Shown: in pieces, positions 11,701-22,976 of the stretch
Numbering within the stretch: position 1 is the first letter of the stretch
Layout of the letters: each line of letters opens with the position of its first letter
Source of the DNA: Capitulum mitella
Taxonomy: Eukaryota; Arthropoda; Thecostraca; Pollicipedomorpha; Pollicipedidae
Reading direction: 5' to 3'
Length of the DNA: 64,000 nucleotides
Assembly (NCBI GenBank): GCA_030062745.1
Contig: CP099842.1
Span: 31,782,901 to 31,846,900 of the forward strand
Translations under genes and position numbers: made by a program
Notes under the pieces: generated by a model
Databases searched by the model: none
Seen by the model: only the letters and a program-made list of their open reading frames with translations
What the model was told of the DNA's origin: nothing

Positions 11701-13445
11701 TTGGCTGGGTCAGAGCCTCGTCCAGAGGTTAGGCAGGCGACGTGCTCCAGAAGCCTGTTGTGCCGGGTTGTGACATGAACAAGGTTTGGCGGTCTGGGCC
11801 ATGCCCCGCTGCAGGTCGGACGTGCAGACGAGTCTGCTGGCCGCGGCGTGCAGTCTGACCGCTCGGTCGATCCTGTTCTCAGACGGCATTCTTTCTCCTC
11901 GCGCTGCTGGAGGTGACTGAGGCACCATATGTCATGGTGATCCCTGAGGGCGCCGTGGTGCGACAACCTCTCGAGTTCTCGAGCTCTTGCGACGACCTCT
12001 CGAGCCGCTGCCGCGCGCTGACGCTGCCCCTTCGGCAGGCTGATCCAGTTCACGGGCCAGGAGCTGAACAGCTGCCACCTGAGCCTGTTCCGCAACGGAC
12101 ACGACCTGGAGCCGTGGCACGCGCACGACCAGCCCTCGCTCGGTCGGCAGCCGTCGATCGCGGTCGTCTCGCTCGGTGAGTGTTGTCTAGTCACGCGTCC
12201 GCCAGGCGGTTTTTTCGATGTCGAAAAACACGTTCGGGAATTGTGTGGCGGCGAATATGTTTGTTCACTTTCTTTTCAGGGGTGTGTGATTTTTGTGTGT
12301 CGTGATCAGGATAGGAAATTTGAGTTTTGCTTTTGGCACTGGAAAATCATTTTTGTTATTCAGTGCAATTTTTTTTTCAAAGATTAATACTGGTTATAGG
12401 TGGCGTCTTTGGTAGCCTTACACCGTCACACCTGCTTGAATGGAGACACAGTCATTTGCTTGCAGAATTAGAAATTTGCCGACATGGTCATAAAGGGATT
12501 TTCGATGCAAGCACAAGATCAGGCTTGGAGTATGGAACGTTTTTGAAGGCCATATTTTCTGGTGTTCTTTCCCAGCAACAAACAGCACCTGTTCCAGCCT
12601 GAGTCGTGATCGTGATTAGTTCCATCAATGATTTTTGATAATATATGATATGGGAAAATATTCGGGTTGACCACGAAAATTATTGTTCACATCCTTTTCG
12701 GGGGTTCATCGTCATTGTGTGTGCTAATTCCTGCCGGATTCATCGCTGACGTCCATAAGGTGTTTTTATCGTGGCTAGTTTCGAATGACAGTAGTGTCTC
12801 AGTAGGAAGCTGAATGACCGGACGTGGCGTTCCCCGCCAGGCGCTATCCGCAGCTTTGAGCTGCGGCAGAACGTGGGCGGCGGCGCCAGGTTTCTGCGGT
12901 TTCCTCTGTTTCCTGGCAGTCTGCTGGTGATGGAGGGGAGCACGCAGCAGGACTGGGTCCACCAGGTGCGCCGGCGGCAAATTCATTGTCCACCTATTGA
13001 GATAATGGCCGAGTGTCAGGCTTGAAACACGGATTACATCAAAAATCCAAGAATGAGCTTGTTAGATGATATGCTCACGTGCAGGACTAATGCGGAAAAG
13101 GTGTGCGATTTTCTTAAGCGCCAGTAGAAAACGTTTAGTTTCGTTGGGCAAACAATGTTCTGTTTTGCGTACCGCTTCAGTTAACAGATATTGCATGTCG
13201 CAATCTGTGTTTGGACTTGTCTGTGAAATGACTTGGGTTCATGCATTCATGACGTTTGCTGCGATGAAGATTGTGGTTCTTTTGCTGATCCGCATTTATC
13301 GTTCACACGGTAACACCGCTGACACTGTTGCGCCTTCCAACAGATCCCGAAGGATCCCAGGGTGACGGAAGAGAGGATTGGGCTGCAGTTTCGAGTCATG
13401 TACGATCTGAGAGACATCCAGACGCAGAACATTCCGCGGTTGTGA
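8758..13445 (+). CDS. AlkB-homologue 2-oxoglutarate/Fe(II)-dependent dioxygenase (ALKBH2/3-like)
   Basis: Eight coding exons: 8758-8984, 9480-9677, 10236-10362, 10832-10996, 11388-11572, 12039-12175, 12841-12965, 13344-13445. They total 1266 nt in one frame, 421 residues. The start ATG has a strong context (gccATGg). The N-terminus has CPKCGWSG, half of a possible zinc knuckle, then a Gln/Pro/Ala-rich linker. The C-terminal catalytic domain follows ALKBH2/3: a nucleotide-recognition-like part, then SLFRNGHDLEPWH, PSLG, RSFELR, LLVMEGSTQQDWVHQIPKDPR and RIGLQFR. The distal metal His (DWVH) and the two Arg that bind 2-oxoglutarate (R-x5-R) are present. The proximal HxD motif reads HAHD, so His replaces the metal-ligating Asp. 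Known relatives demethylate alkylated bases in DNA or RNA; the substrate here cannot be told. Exon 4 could instead begin at 10862, since both acceptors keep frame. Confidence 0.85.
9308..9461. repeat. 7-bp (TGACCTC)n minisatellite, about 22 units
   Basis: Lies in the first intron of the AlkB homologue, ending 18 bases before the exon 2 acceptor. Reading in 7-base steps gives about 22 units, nine of them exactly TGACCT plus C, the rest one or two changes away (TAACCT, CGACCT, TGACTT). TGACCT is the reverse complement of AGGTCA, the nuclear-receptor half-site, so the array is a run of half-sites spaced by one base (DR1-like). Confidence 0.9.
9880..10262 (+). repeat. Tandem copies of the AlkB-homologue exon 3 splice-acceptor junction
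   Basis: CTGCAG followed by GGTGCC, the intron end plus first codons of exon 3, occurs five times, with the AG ending at 9888, 10030, 10116, 10175 and 10235. The last copy leads into the exon that continues the protein. The last two copies are separated by exactly 60 bases, which are open in the protein's frame. Copies also share the downstream CGCGGTACGTGATCCCGCC and a CGTTACGCTGTTTGTTACG spacer, so the array is a minisatellite spanning the intron-exon boundary. Confidence 0.88.
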
Positions 13446-15316
13446 AGGCACACTGCCGAAGCGTACGCCGACGGTCAGGGACGGAGACGTAGTGACGGTC
13501 GATTGAGACAAACCACCTACCCAGGGGCATCCATGTCATGTTTATTGTATAAACCATCTCTGGAGCATTTGTCGATGGGCCTCGGTTGGTGCGAATGTAG
13601 TCATGAAACCTTGCTACAGCCTTCCTTGGAGAAAGCATCTTTACTGTCATTGTTATAAATGTGTGTTGTCACCACGTGTTTTAGTTCGGGTACGCCGCTG
13701 GTGTTGGAGCGAAATGGCCGCAGTGGCCGAAGCACTGTATAAAGCCCGCTGGTAGAAGGAGCTGATAGGGACCAAACTATCGTGTACACGTTACGTTAAT
13801 GGGGCGGGGTTTGTTTCTACGGTAAACAGCTAAAACATCACATGGCAAAATATCTTATGACAAAAGATCGGAAGCCAAAGATCGTATGTCAAAAGATCGT
13901 ATGACAAAACATCGTTTAGGATAAAAATCGTACTGAATGGTCGTAAGGACAAAAAAAAACCGCATTGGCAAAAGTCGGTTTGCGTTAGGCGTAATAATCG
14001 GTTTGCGCAAGTTATATTAGGCTGGGCTACGTTAGGTTATGTTAAGTTAGGTTGGGTTGAGTTAGGTTAGCTGTATTTTTAAGTTTTCTTACCCTATGAA
14101 TACTTTTGCCATATGATCGTTTGCAAACGATCTTTTGACATACGATGTTTACCATCTATGGTGTTTCTTGCGATCTTTTGCGTACGAACTTCTTCCATAC
14201 GATCTTTTGTCATTTTGCCTAGTAATCGTTTTCTAGGAACGGTGTTCATATTTGTCGAAAATTAACTGATGAACATAATCAGGTTTTTTTTGTTCTGTGG
14301 AGGCTATTAAAAATCCACTTGGTTTCCACATAAGTCTTTTCTCGGGTCAACCATTGCCGTGTTATATGATCCTGGTGGAATCTGGGTTTGTCATGTAGGA
14401 ACATCTTTTCGCGTTGCTTTTCCCCAGAATCATCCATATGAAAGACATCTACATGAAAACCAAGCATGGACCACTTAGCAGTTGTTGCATTGCCGTCTTA
14501 AAATTGCAGTACTACCAAAGCCCAGAGCATTCTTTTTGTTCTGTGAAAATGCTAACTTGGCCAGACTTTTCATGTTCAGACCAAAAGTTTGCAACAGTTG
14601 TTGAGAAAAGGGAAATGTTTTACCACCAAAGCCCGACTAATGGTAAAACAGTGGACGAGTGTTGCTAAGAGGGAGGCTTTTGGGTTTGGAAAACACTGTA
14701 GTAACGATTTTTCTTCTGGGCTCAAACTTTTTTGAACGCAGGTAAGCTTGAATGAAAAAAGTTACGAAATGAATCCCGATGTTACGACAGTTGTTGATTT
14801 CATCACCTTAATATTTCCTCATACTCTACCGCGACATACTGAACATGGCTCAGTTCTATCTAGGGTCGGAATTAATTGCTGTTTAGACCATCCATGCGTT
14901 ACCTTGAAATCAACCGCTCCAGTGCTAGGCCCGGGAACTACTAAGTGGAATATGGAGTGAAGTGAGTTCGCAGCTGGTATTGGACGATGCGCCTGTTACT
15001 AGCCGGCCGTCTCGTCGCGTGACCGATTGAAACATTCCGTGCCGTCGGCGACATCGGCTCTATGCTCGGGGCTCGCCGGGACGGGGACCGACACGTCGAC
15101 GTTCAGTCGACACGAACAGATACCGACCACGTGCCGGCCGGCCACGGTCGGCTGCGGCGGAGGAGCCCGTCTGTGTACATCCCGTGAATCTCGGCACGGA
15201 AGCGAACTGGCCAGAACTTCAGTGACGATCGGAGCGCGGGAGGACGCCGCTCCGCGTCAGCAGCTGTCTAGGACCCTTCGCGCCAGTCAGCGTGACTCCA
15301 GCCTCGTGACGCCACG
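13446..15316. other. Intergenic spacer between AlkB homologue and LRRC51
   Basis: No convincing coding exon. It contains the inverted-repeat element at 13844-14219, a short degenerate TTAGG-like stretch (about 14035-14072), an AT-rich middle, and a GC-rich segment from about 14960 onward that probably holds the LRRC51 promoter and 5' UTR. I see no canonical AATAAA just downstream of the AlkB stop. Confidence 0.6.
13844..14219. mobile_element. MITE-like inverted-repeat element
   Basis: The left end GGCAAAAT...GACAAAAGATCG is mirrored by CGATCTTTTGTCATTTTGCC at the right end. Inside, AAAAGATCGTATG and its reverse complement recur several times (around 13862-13915 and 14115-14210), giving strong fold-back potential over about 376 bases. 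No ORF. No clear target duplication, so the superfamily is not assigned. Confidence 0.6.
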
Positions 15317-16496
15317 ATGACATCAATGACGTCAACGAGACTATGGCTGGAAACCCGCCGCATGTCCGTGAATCCGCATGAGTGGCTTCAGCCAGTCGAC
15401 TATTCGTTCCTTCGCCTGGCGGCTTTCAATGGTAAGCATCTGGATTTTTCACATTCCTCGATCGTGTCATTTTTACTGCGTCTTTTTCAGGGTTTTTGGA
15501 GTCGATGGCTTTTGTCAACCAAGGTTGAAATGCTTGCGTCGCTTATCGGGGAAAGGGGATGTGTTGGACGACGAAACTGTTTAGTATAACCACTGCATGT
15601 TGCGAGTAATTGTATTGATGAACACTTAATATCATTTCAATGACGTCAAGACTGGAGTATTGTCGGTGGACAAATTGTTCGATGTCACCTGCTAAATCAT
15701 AAAAATGCGGAAGTTAAACGTGGTAAAGGGCGCTTCATGTCTTGTCTCAGCCACCAGCTCGTTTCTGCCCAATACGGTCCGGTATTGTTAGTTTGAAAGT
15801 CTCTGCGATTTCGCGTGACGTCGGCTACGGCTGCCCGGAGCCACAGACGGCTTCGGTGCCGTCCGCCATCGCGGCAGTCGACTGGACGACCGTTTCCGGG
15901 CCTGCGGTCCGATCTCGCCTGTCGTTCTGGCGCCGCGGGGCCGTGCAGGGCGTTCGTGGCCCGGCGTCGGCCGGTGATGGCGTCCGTTTGCCGCCGTTGC
16001 AGAGGTGGAGGGCGAAGACCCGCGCACGGACGCCCACTGCCCGCGGGTCGACCCCGACTCCAAGAAGTTCATCGCCGGCTCGGTGCGCTTCAACAACAAC
16101 CACATCACGGAGCTGCCCGGCCTGCCGGCCCTGCTGGACGGCCTGCTGTTCGACCGGAACATGCTCACCTGGTTGGACATCTCCTTCAACGCCATCGCCG
16201 CCGTCGATGCCAACCTCACCTGCCTGACCAGCCTGCGCGTGCTCTACTTCCACGCCAACCAGCTGACTAGCATGGCCGAGGTGGGCAAGCTGTCGGCGCT
16301 GACCGGACTGCAGTCACTCACGCTGCACGGCAACCCGCTGGAGGAGGGCACGCCGCACTACCGGACGCGCGTGCTGCTGCTGCTGCCCTGGCTGCGCAAG
16401 CTCGACTTCAGCGTCGTCACGCGCCGCGACCGCGCCATCATGCAGTACAACATGCTGCCCAAGCCCCGGCCGCGCAGAACCAAGAACGACGACTAG
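15317..16496 (+). CDS. LRRC51: Leucine-rich repeat-containing protein 51 (LRRC51)
   Basis: Two coding exons, 15317-15431 (donor GTAAGC) and 16003-16496 (acceptor TTGCAG), joined in phase 1 for 202-203 residues, close to the family's usual ~190. Exon 1 carries the family motif P-x-DYSF (PVDYSF). Exon 2 holds leucine-rich repeats: SVRFNNNHITELPG, LTWLDISFNAIAAVD, LRVLYFHANQLTSM, LQSLTLHGNPLEEG, then the C-terminal cap LRKLDFSVVTRRDR and a basic tail ending KNDD. LRRC51 is the LRR protein that in primates is fused or adjacent to the LRTOMT methyltransferase; its biochemical role is poorly known. Start could be 15317 or the in-frame ATG at 15362. Convergent with DPH5, with a 500-base gap between stops. 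Confidence 0.88.
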
Positions 16497-16996
16497 CGAG
16501 TCGCCGGGCTAACGCTGAGCGGGCGGTACCAGAGAGCGACACGGCCGTGTACTGATCGATCCGACTCGACCCTCCGATTCCAGGGCTTTCGAAACTGTGT
16601 GGCGTTGTAAGAGAAGACTATATCTTCAGAATCGTCGAGTACGAAAAATCCTCTATCATCCACAACACTGAGTGCGAATGATCGAATAGACTCTTGGAAG
16701 AGACGCTTGTCATCTATTGAGACTTCCACTGGACAGCTGTTCTTTTTAACTGACTGCAAAAATGACGTTCTTGTACAAGATGATCTAATGACAAAACAAC
16801 GTACCACGACGGAAATTCACAGGCACCTGTGACAAGGCGGGCGATGCGAATAACCTTCAAATCGTCTCAAGCCAAAGACAAATGCGCTCATCATAAAAAT
16901 GCGCAAATCAGCACAACCCACTTACGAATTCATTCCACGGATGTTCTAGTAAACGGCAGCATAAACGATCCCCACATAAAAGACGTCCAGTCTTCC

Positions 16997-17818
16997 CTAA
17001 TCGTCGGCCTTGAGCTCGAACTGTTTCAGGTAGTCCTCCTCCATGGGGTGGGTGTTGCCGACAACCACGAGCGAATGGAGCGGCGGCCCCAGGTCGACGT
17101 CGGCCATGCGCCGCAGCGAGCAGACCGCCAGCCGCTGGTCGTCGGTGCCGACGCGAGCCAGGCCGACGACGCGCGAGTCCGCCGTCAGCCGGCCGGCGTC
17201 CGGCGGCCGGTCGGCGACCGCCTCCAGCAGTTGGGCGGCGGCGGCCGCCACGCTCATGTAGCGCGGCGGCTCGAACACGCGCCGGCCGCGCAGCAGGTTC
17301 TCCACGCTCTGCTCCTTCACCTTGATGTCGAGCAGGCAGAGCGTGTGCCGGCCCAGCGCCAGGTTGGCGTCGATGCGCTCGACGAAGCTGACGGGCCGCC
17401 AGGAGTCCGTCCAGAACGGCACGGACACGGTCTCGCCGTAGCTGTACAGCTGGAGGCCGCAGCAGCCGACGGCCGTCATGATGCTGGCGTTGTGCACCAC
17501 CTGGCAGCGCACGCCGCGCTCGGCGGCGCGCAGCACCAGGTCGTGGTGCGTGGTGGCCGCGAACGGGTCGCCGACCACCAGCAGCGCCACGTCCCGCTCG
17601 CCGGCGCCGGCGATCACCGAGTCCAGGCCCTGCTCGACCGTCTCGCGGTCGGCCAGCGTCACCGGCCGGCCGTACAGCTCCTCCAGCGCCTCCACGCCGC
17701 ACGTCAGGATCGACGTGTACGCCTCCAGGTAGACTGCGTCGCAGCGACGGACGATCTCCAGGCCCTTCACGGAGATGTCACGGGCATCGCCCAGGCCAAG
17801 GCCCACCAAGTAGAACAT
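16997..17818 (-). CDS. DPH5: Diphthine methyl ester synthase (DPH5)
   Basis: Single coding exon of 273 residues, a normal length for the family. It starts MFYLVGLGLGDARDISVKGLEIV, the SAM-binding GLGLGD signature of DPH5, and continues YLEAYTSIL, VVGDPFAATTHHDL, VVHNASIMTAVGCCGLQLYSYGETVSVPFWT, LDIKVKEQS and a C-terminal VVGNTHPMEEDYLKQF. The enzyme transfers methyl groups from S-adenosylmethionine onto the modified histidine of elongation factor 2, a step of diphthamide synthesis in the cytosol. On the minus strand a good acceptor (pyrimidine-rich, TTGCAG) lies about 12 bases before the ATG, so a 5' UTR intron is likely. Coding GC is very high compared with flanking DNA. Confidence 0.97.
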   Translation of the reverse strand: MFYLVGLGLGDARDISVKGLEIVRRCDAVYLEAYTSILTCGVEALEELYGRPVTLADRETVEQGLDSVIAGAGERDVALLVVGDPFAATTHHDLVLRAAERGVRCQVVHNASIMTAVGCCGLQLYSYGETVSVPFWTDSWRPVSFVERIDANLALGRHTLCLLDIKVKEQSVENLLRGRRVFEPPRYMSVAAAAAQLLEAVADRPPDAGRLTADSRVVGLARVGTDDQRLAVCSLRRMADVDLGPPLHSLVVVGNTHPMEEDYLKQFELKADD

Positions 17819-17829
17819 ACTGCTAGCTG

Positions 17830-19820
17830 CAATGACCAGGGCATAGTTTCCCTTAGATACATGACTGGTGACAAGAATATGCTAGTAATAGAAGAAAAAA
17901 TCAAGCTGAGCAACTGGCCCAGCCCAGCCCAGTCCTGCCCAGCTGTGATGCTTCTAGCAGGCATATCACTTCACAACCACTGACATTAAATTACACAGTT
18001 TTAACAGAAGATGGTTTACTTCTTTTGTGAGCTTAGTATTTCTATCCACAATGTACCAGACATAAGTTTCATTGTCTATGTAGCTACAATGAGCATCATG
18101 TTTCTGCTTTCTGGCATTTTTTCTCTACCATATTTGAACCAGTAATAATATATCAGCACTGAAGGCATGTAACATCATGGGATTAGACCCATATGGCATT
18201 TTAATTTGCAATAACTTGTTCTGAAAATACTCAAACTGATCAATGAGTACATGCCTGTGCTGTATTCATTGCAACAAGGGAAAATATGAAAGATAAAAAT
18301 TCACAGACACAGATACACAATGTGCATGTATGCAGACCTGGCTCAATGTGGACCTAATAAGGCATTACATGGTAGATATATTGCATCCTCAATGATGCAA
18401 TCTGCATTTAACAGCCTAATATGGTGTTTACCAGTCAGCAACTTCCCACATCCCCCATTTCTACATAATTCTGCTTCTTTTAGGGGTGCAAATTAGAGCT
18501 GCAAAATGGCCAAACTGTCATGGCAAGCACTGGTGCTGACCACTCGGGAACTGGCATGATGCACTTACTGGACGACTAGAATTTAGCATTAGCCTTATTA
18601 TGGCGCAGCTGTAACGAGTGGCTTCAAAATGCCTCACACCTCAACCAGGCTGAATCCAGGCGTTCCGTCGTCGCCGATCAGATGGTGTGTATTCACACAA
18701 GGCGTGATCGCTTTTGAACCATGCTCAGGTCAAACAAATGCTAAGCGCTGACAAAAAAAAACAGCCATGGGTACCTATCACACATCAGCCGGGCCAACTC
18801 AACTCACTTCAGCATGCGTTCCACCGCAGACGTGTGTGGTGTTCCATATTCCACGTCCGGCGGAGGCGGTTATCGTCGCACAGCCGTCATATTTGTAGCG
18901 CTTCCATATTGCCGGTACCGTTTTTCCTTTATATTCGAGGAGACTTGGTTCAAAATAATGGTACAGGCATTGGTTTTCGCCGAGCGTTACTTGCCGTTTG
19001 TATCAGCTTTTCGTAATGACTAGGTGTAACATGTCCAGAACTGCGCACTGATTTCGTGTCTGTGATGGACCCAGATTGGCCTCCTTAGTGACTAGTCCTG
19101 CGATTTGCGGCCTGAGCTTGGACGTATTTTTCGGTGGGGCCAAAACCAGTTCTGGGTTGTTCTTTTCCTCAAAGGACTACGGGGCAGCGACGGCGGAAAA
19201 GGGGGGGGGGCAGGAGGGGCGGCCGCCCCCCAGCCGTCAGGCTGGGGGGGCAAAACTATGTTTTTGCCCCCCAGAAGTTTCGGTCACTGCACCAAGCAAA
19301 ATCGTGTAAATCAGTTTTACGCTTAAAAAAAAAAGAAAAAATCGATGTACGAACCGAAAGAAAACGTACTCCGAATATACAAGAAGGCTTTGTGCTATGA
19401 AGAGAGGCCCGTGGTCTGAATGAGCGTTTAGAGGCCCCTGCTAGCTTGTAGGGGAATTCACAGCTTGTTTCAGGAGGGCCCCCTGTAGACCCATAAAGGA
19501 CCCCTGCCAGCCTCTGAAGGGACCTCTTTTCGGTCTGGAAATAGGGCCCTGCCCCTGCCTCTAGAGGTCGACATGAGCCCTTAACAGACAGATAGAATGC
19601 CCCCTACAGATAGGCAGTGGCCCCCCTGGCCAACAGGTGCCCCTAAACGATCGTTCAGGAGCCCCTGCTTTCCTGTACAGATGCCCCTGCCGACCTGTAA
19701 CAGGCGCCCGCCAGATCGCCAGGAATGTCTTTACAGGTGAGCATGGGCCCGTTTACACTTCAGCGAGGTACCTTTACAAACCGACAGTAATTTTAACTAC
19801 ATGGGGTCCCACTCATTACG
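17830..19820. other. Intergenic spacer, AT-rich, no gene seen
   Basis: Upstream of DPH5. 17830-18700 is AT-rich and unstructured; 18600-18960 is somewhat GC-richer and may include a DPH5 5' UTR exon and promoter. 19130-19280 has G- and C-homopolymer runs around GGGGGCAAAACTATG...TTTTTGCCCCCC, a fold-back typical of transposon ends. ORFs here are short and unlike proteins. Confidence 0.6.
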
Positions 19821-21420
19821 AGGGCCAGGCGCGGATCCAAAGGGGGAGCAACTGGGGTGGCCGCCCCCTCCCCCTGAGGACTGAGAAGGGGCCCCTGTCA
19901 GACTGAAAAGGAGGCCGGAAAGGGCCCCGTATGAGCTTCACGGGGTCTCTATAAAAACCTGACATGCTCTTGATGCAGTCAGAGAGGCCTCCTGGAGGGC
20001 TAAATGACCTTTGAGACGCACTGAGGGTCCCTGAAGCTCCCAAAGGGCCTCTGAGACCACAACGGGGTCCCAGTACGGCAGACTGTTCCCGAGACCGCCA
20101 GATGGCTCATAGGGCCCCTGAGACGGCCAAGATGAGGACTGAGTCCCTAGGGGACCCCTGTGAGTGAAAAGCTGAAGGTTCTTGACGTAGTCAGAGGGCC
20201 TCCGGGAGGGTTAATGAGACCCTGACACGGCAAGATGGCCCCTAAGATAGAAAGAAGAGTCCTTGAAACTCTTCGAGGGCCCCTGGGACTGCAAGGCGCC
20301 CCAACACGGCAAAGGGTCCATGAGACCGCTAACATTGCCAGAGAGGCACTTGAGACGAAAAGAACTTCAGATGGTGCCTGGCACGGCATAAGGAGACCCT
20401 GGCCCGCCAGAGGGGCCCACTGAACGGGGATTCGTCGATAACCTACTCAGCCTCGAGAAGAGCCACAAATGGGCTACATTGGCCTTTTTGAAACCTTTGG
20501 GTTCTTGGTGCTGTCAGGGGTCCCCGGGAAGGCCAGGTGGTTTCTGGGACGGCAAGATGGGCCTGTACACCGCAGATGACCCCTGAGAATGCCAAAAAGG
20601 CCGCAGGACCCCTGCGAGACAATGACGATAAGAGTGCCTCTGAGACGGTATTTGGGCTTTATGGGGGCGCTGGGCGGACAGAGGGTCCCCGAATGTAATA
20701 AGCGGGCTCCTGGCACGGGCAAGATCCCTCTGAGACTGCCAGCGAGGCCCCTGAAGCGCCAACAAAACGGCTAGGGTTGTTACGGCTAGAGGGGTCCTAA
20801 AAGACTGCCAGATATACCTCATGTAACAGAGGAAAGCCCCTGACACAGCCATAGGGACCAGCGGGCACGTTCAGAGGGTCTATGACACTGCACAGGGGCC
20901 CTGAAATTGCCAAAAGGTGTTTTGTGACTGCCAGAGGGCCCCTGAGATGGCAAAAATGTTTCCCAGAGGCGATAAGAGAGGTATCCAGGACCGCAAGGGG
21001 TCCACTGAGACTGCTAGAGGGGGACCTTTGAGACTGCTAACTAAAAGTCTCGAGCAATAGGGGCCACTGAGACGACCAGAGGGGCCCCTGAAAATACTAG
21101 ACCTTGAGACGCCCAGACTGCTCGTGAAACGGCCAAAGGACTTAGACGGTTGCAAGAGGCGCCCCTGTCACAGCAGAGAGAGGCTTACACAGGGCCCTTT
21201 TTAGTGCCTGAGGGGCTCCTTAGACGGCAAAAACGTCTCAGGAACAACAGGAAGGAATCCGAGATGGTTTAAGCGCCCCTGAAACTGCTAGATGGGAAAC
21301 TTCCAAAGGAGCGCATGAGACGTCCCGCGGGACACGTGAATTTGTAAAAGGAACCTGAGACCACTAGAGGATCTTGGCACGGCAGACGCCCCGAGACCAC
21401 CAAAAGTGCCCCTGTAACTG
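19400..21420. repeat. Degenerate minisatellite, ~30-bp GAGAC/GGCCCCTG units
   Basis: For about 2 kb the sequence repeats loosely variants of 'GGGCCCCTGAGAC(T/G)GCCA(A/G)A', spaced about 25-45 bases and heavily diverged. Copies before 19830 are weaker. ORFs within it are by-products of the repeat. An ACTAA/CTAAA pentanucleotide run follows at about 21430-21487. Confidence 0.75.
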
Positions 21421-21802
21421 CAAGAGGGAACCTAAACTAAGCTGACCTAAACTGAACTAAACTAAACTAAACTAACCTAAACTAAAAAAAATCCAGAAGC
21501 TACGGGATGGGGGGGGGGGCGGACAGACGGGCTCCTGAACCAGATACAGACACCACATTTCAAATGAAGGGATGGACGGAGCCGCCTAAAATCTTGCCGT
21601 TTTTGTCATATTTCGGGCACTGTGTTCGGAAATAAAACGCAGAGTTTTCTCAAATAAGATGACGCGTTCGAATTTTTTGATCACCTTATATCGTAAAAAG
21701 CGGAATTACATCATTTTTCATCTGGGGGGCAAAAAATGGGGGCCCCGCGCTGACCATTGGCCTCCACCCCCGCCTTAGCGAAATCTTGGATCCGCCCTTG
21801 GC
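19828..21802. mobile_element. Putative non-autonomous DNA transposon with GGATCCAA termini
   Basis: Left end GGCGCGGATCCAAAGGGGG (about 19828) is mirrored by TTGGATCCGCCCTTGGC (about 21786-21802) at the right, each followed inward by G- or C-homopolymer tracts. The interior is the ~30-bp minisatellite plus an AT-rich right part. No transposase ORF. Termini are read by eye and boundaries may be off by tens of bases. Confidence 0.5.
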
Positions 21803-22830
21803 GAGGGCTCCCATTGGTTTCGAGGGTCCCCTTGATCCGATTTGCCCTCCCCCTGGCCGGAATCCTGACTACGCCCCTGATCCATTATGTGAGAGATTTG
21901 GCGCAGGCATTGTCACGTTATGTGTGTGGGGGGGGACAGGCAAAGCTGCTTTGGCAAGTGCTTGAGATAATGATTTCGTTCTCGTATGATAGTCTGTAAG
22001 ACCTTTGTTACTAAGCGTCGAGTTATAATTTAATGTTGTGGGAGGAAACTGCCTTTCAACCGTTTACAAATGCATTTCATAATAATGTTGAATTCGTGAT
22101 GTAAATGCAAACATAATAACAAGCAGAAGTTTGCATCATTCTCCGTTTTGAAGATGGATGCCCAAAGTCAAGGACCTGAAAAATGACAATGGGTACAGAC
22201 CTGAACAGAAAAATCAACGCATGTTGGAGAACACAAGTATGCACTAGCGCCGAAACCAGGAAAAAAAGTTTGCTTATTTAAAGAAAAATTGGGCGACAGC
22301 AAAAAGAACGAAGTTCAGTTGTTTTTTTGGGGGGATGGGGGAAGAAGGTAACCCAAATGAGGTCGGCTGTTGATCCGACAGAGCTTGCCCCCCCAGCCGA
22401 AAATGCAATCCGCCGTCCCTGCTACGGGGATAATATAAACATAATCCAAATTTAATAGAGGTGCAACCACATCTGACTACACCATTCGGCTTGCGCGCGT
22501 TTTGCCTTTTTTATGTTTCTGATGGGGTAAAAGCTTATTTCATTAATGAGCCAATTAAAAAAAAAAAAAAGGCTACTTCCGACCACAAAGTCCTCACATA
22601 TCGCGGTTTTTCCGCCTGTTCAGGCGAAAATCTGTCGCATATTGCAATACAAAAGAGCGCGCCTTGCCGTCAACGACCAAACTGACGTAGCAATATCATG
22701 CTCCTGATCCCGTGGCAAGCATCGACCTCATCTGGTACGAGGCTTTTAGCATTCATCCAACTTTGATGGGAACGGTTTCCAAGTTCTACGACCAAAATTA
22801 AAATAATTATCCGGAAGAAACGATATCAAT
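21803..22830. other. Intergenic spacer, no gene seen
   Basis: AT-rich DNA with homopolymer runs (G-run near 21930, A-run near 22558) and a C-run plus GCAATCCGCCGTCCCTG motif near 22388 that looks like another transposon end. No convincing ORF or RNA gene. Confidence 0.55.
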
Positions 22831-22976
22831 GTGCATTCAGGACCATGGCTCGCCAACAAAAGCACGACTCTCCCTCTCTCTCGTCCTCTCCGAGATCATC
22901 TTCACGTGACAAACACCGCAACGGCCGCAGAAGTCCTGGTCCGGCGGACACTCTCCCGTTCCTGCCTCAAACGAGA

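Noticed and set aside
14035..14072. TTAGG-like run resembling arthropod telomere repeat
   Set aside because: Only a few degenerate units; too short to call an interstitial telomere.
16829..17983. 384-residue plus-strand ORF
   Set aside because: Antisense shadow of DPH5, whose minus-strand frame is clearly homologous.
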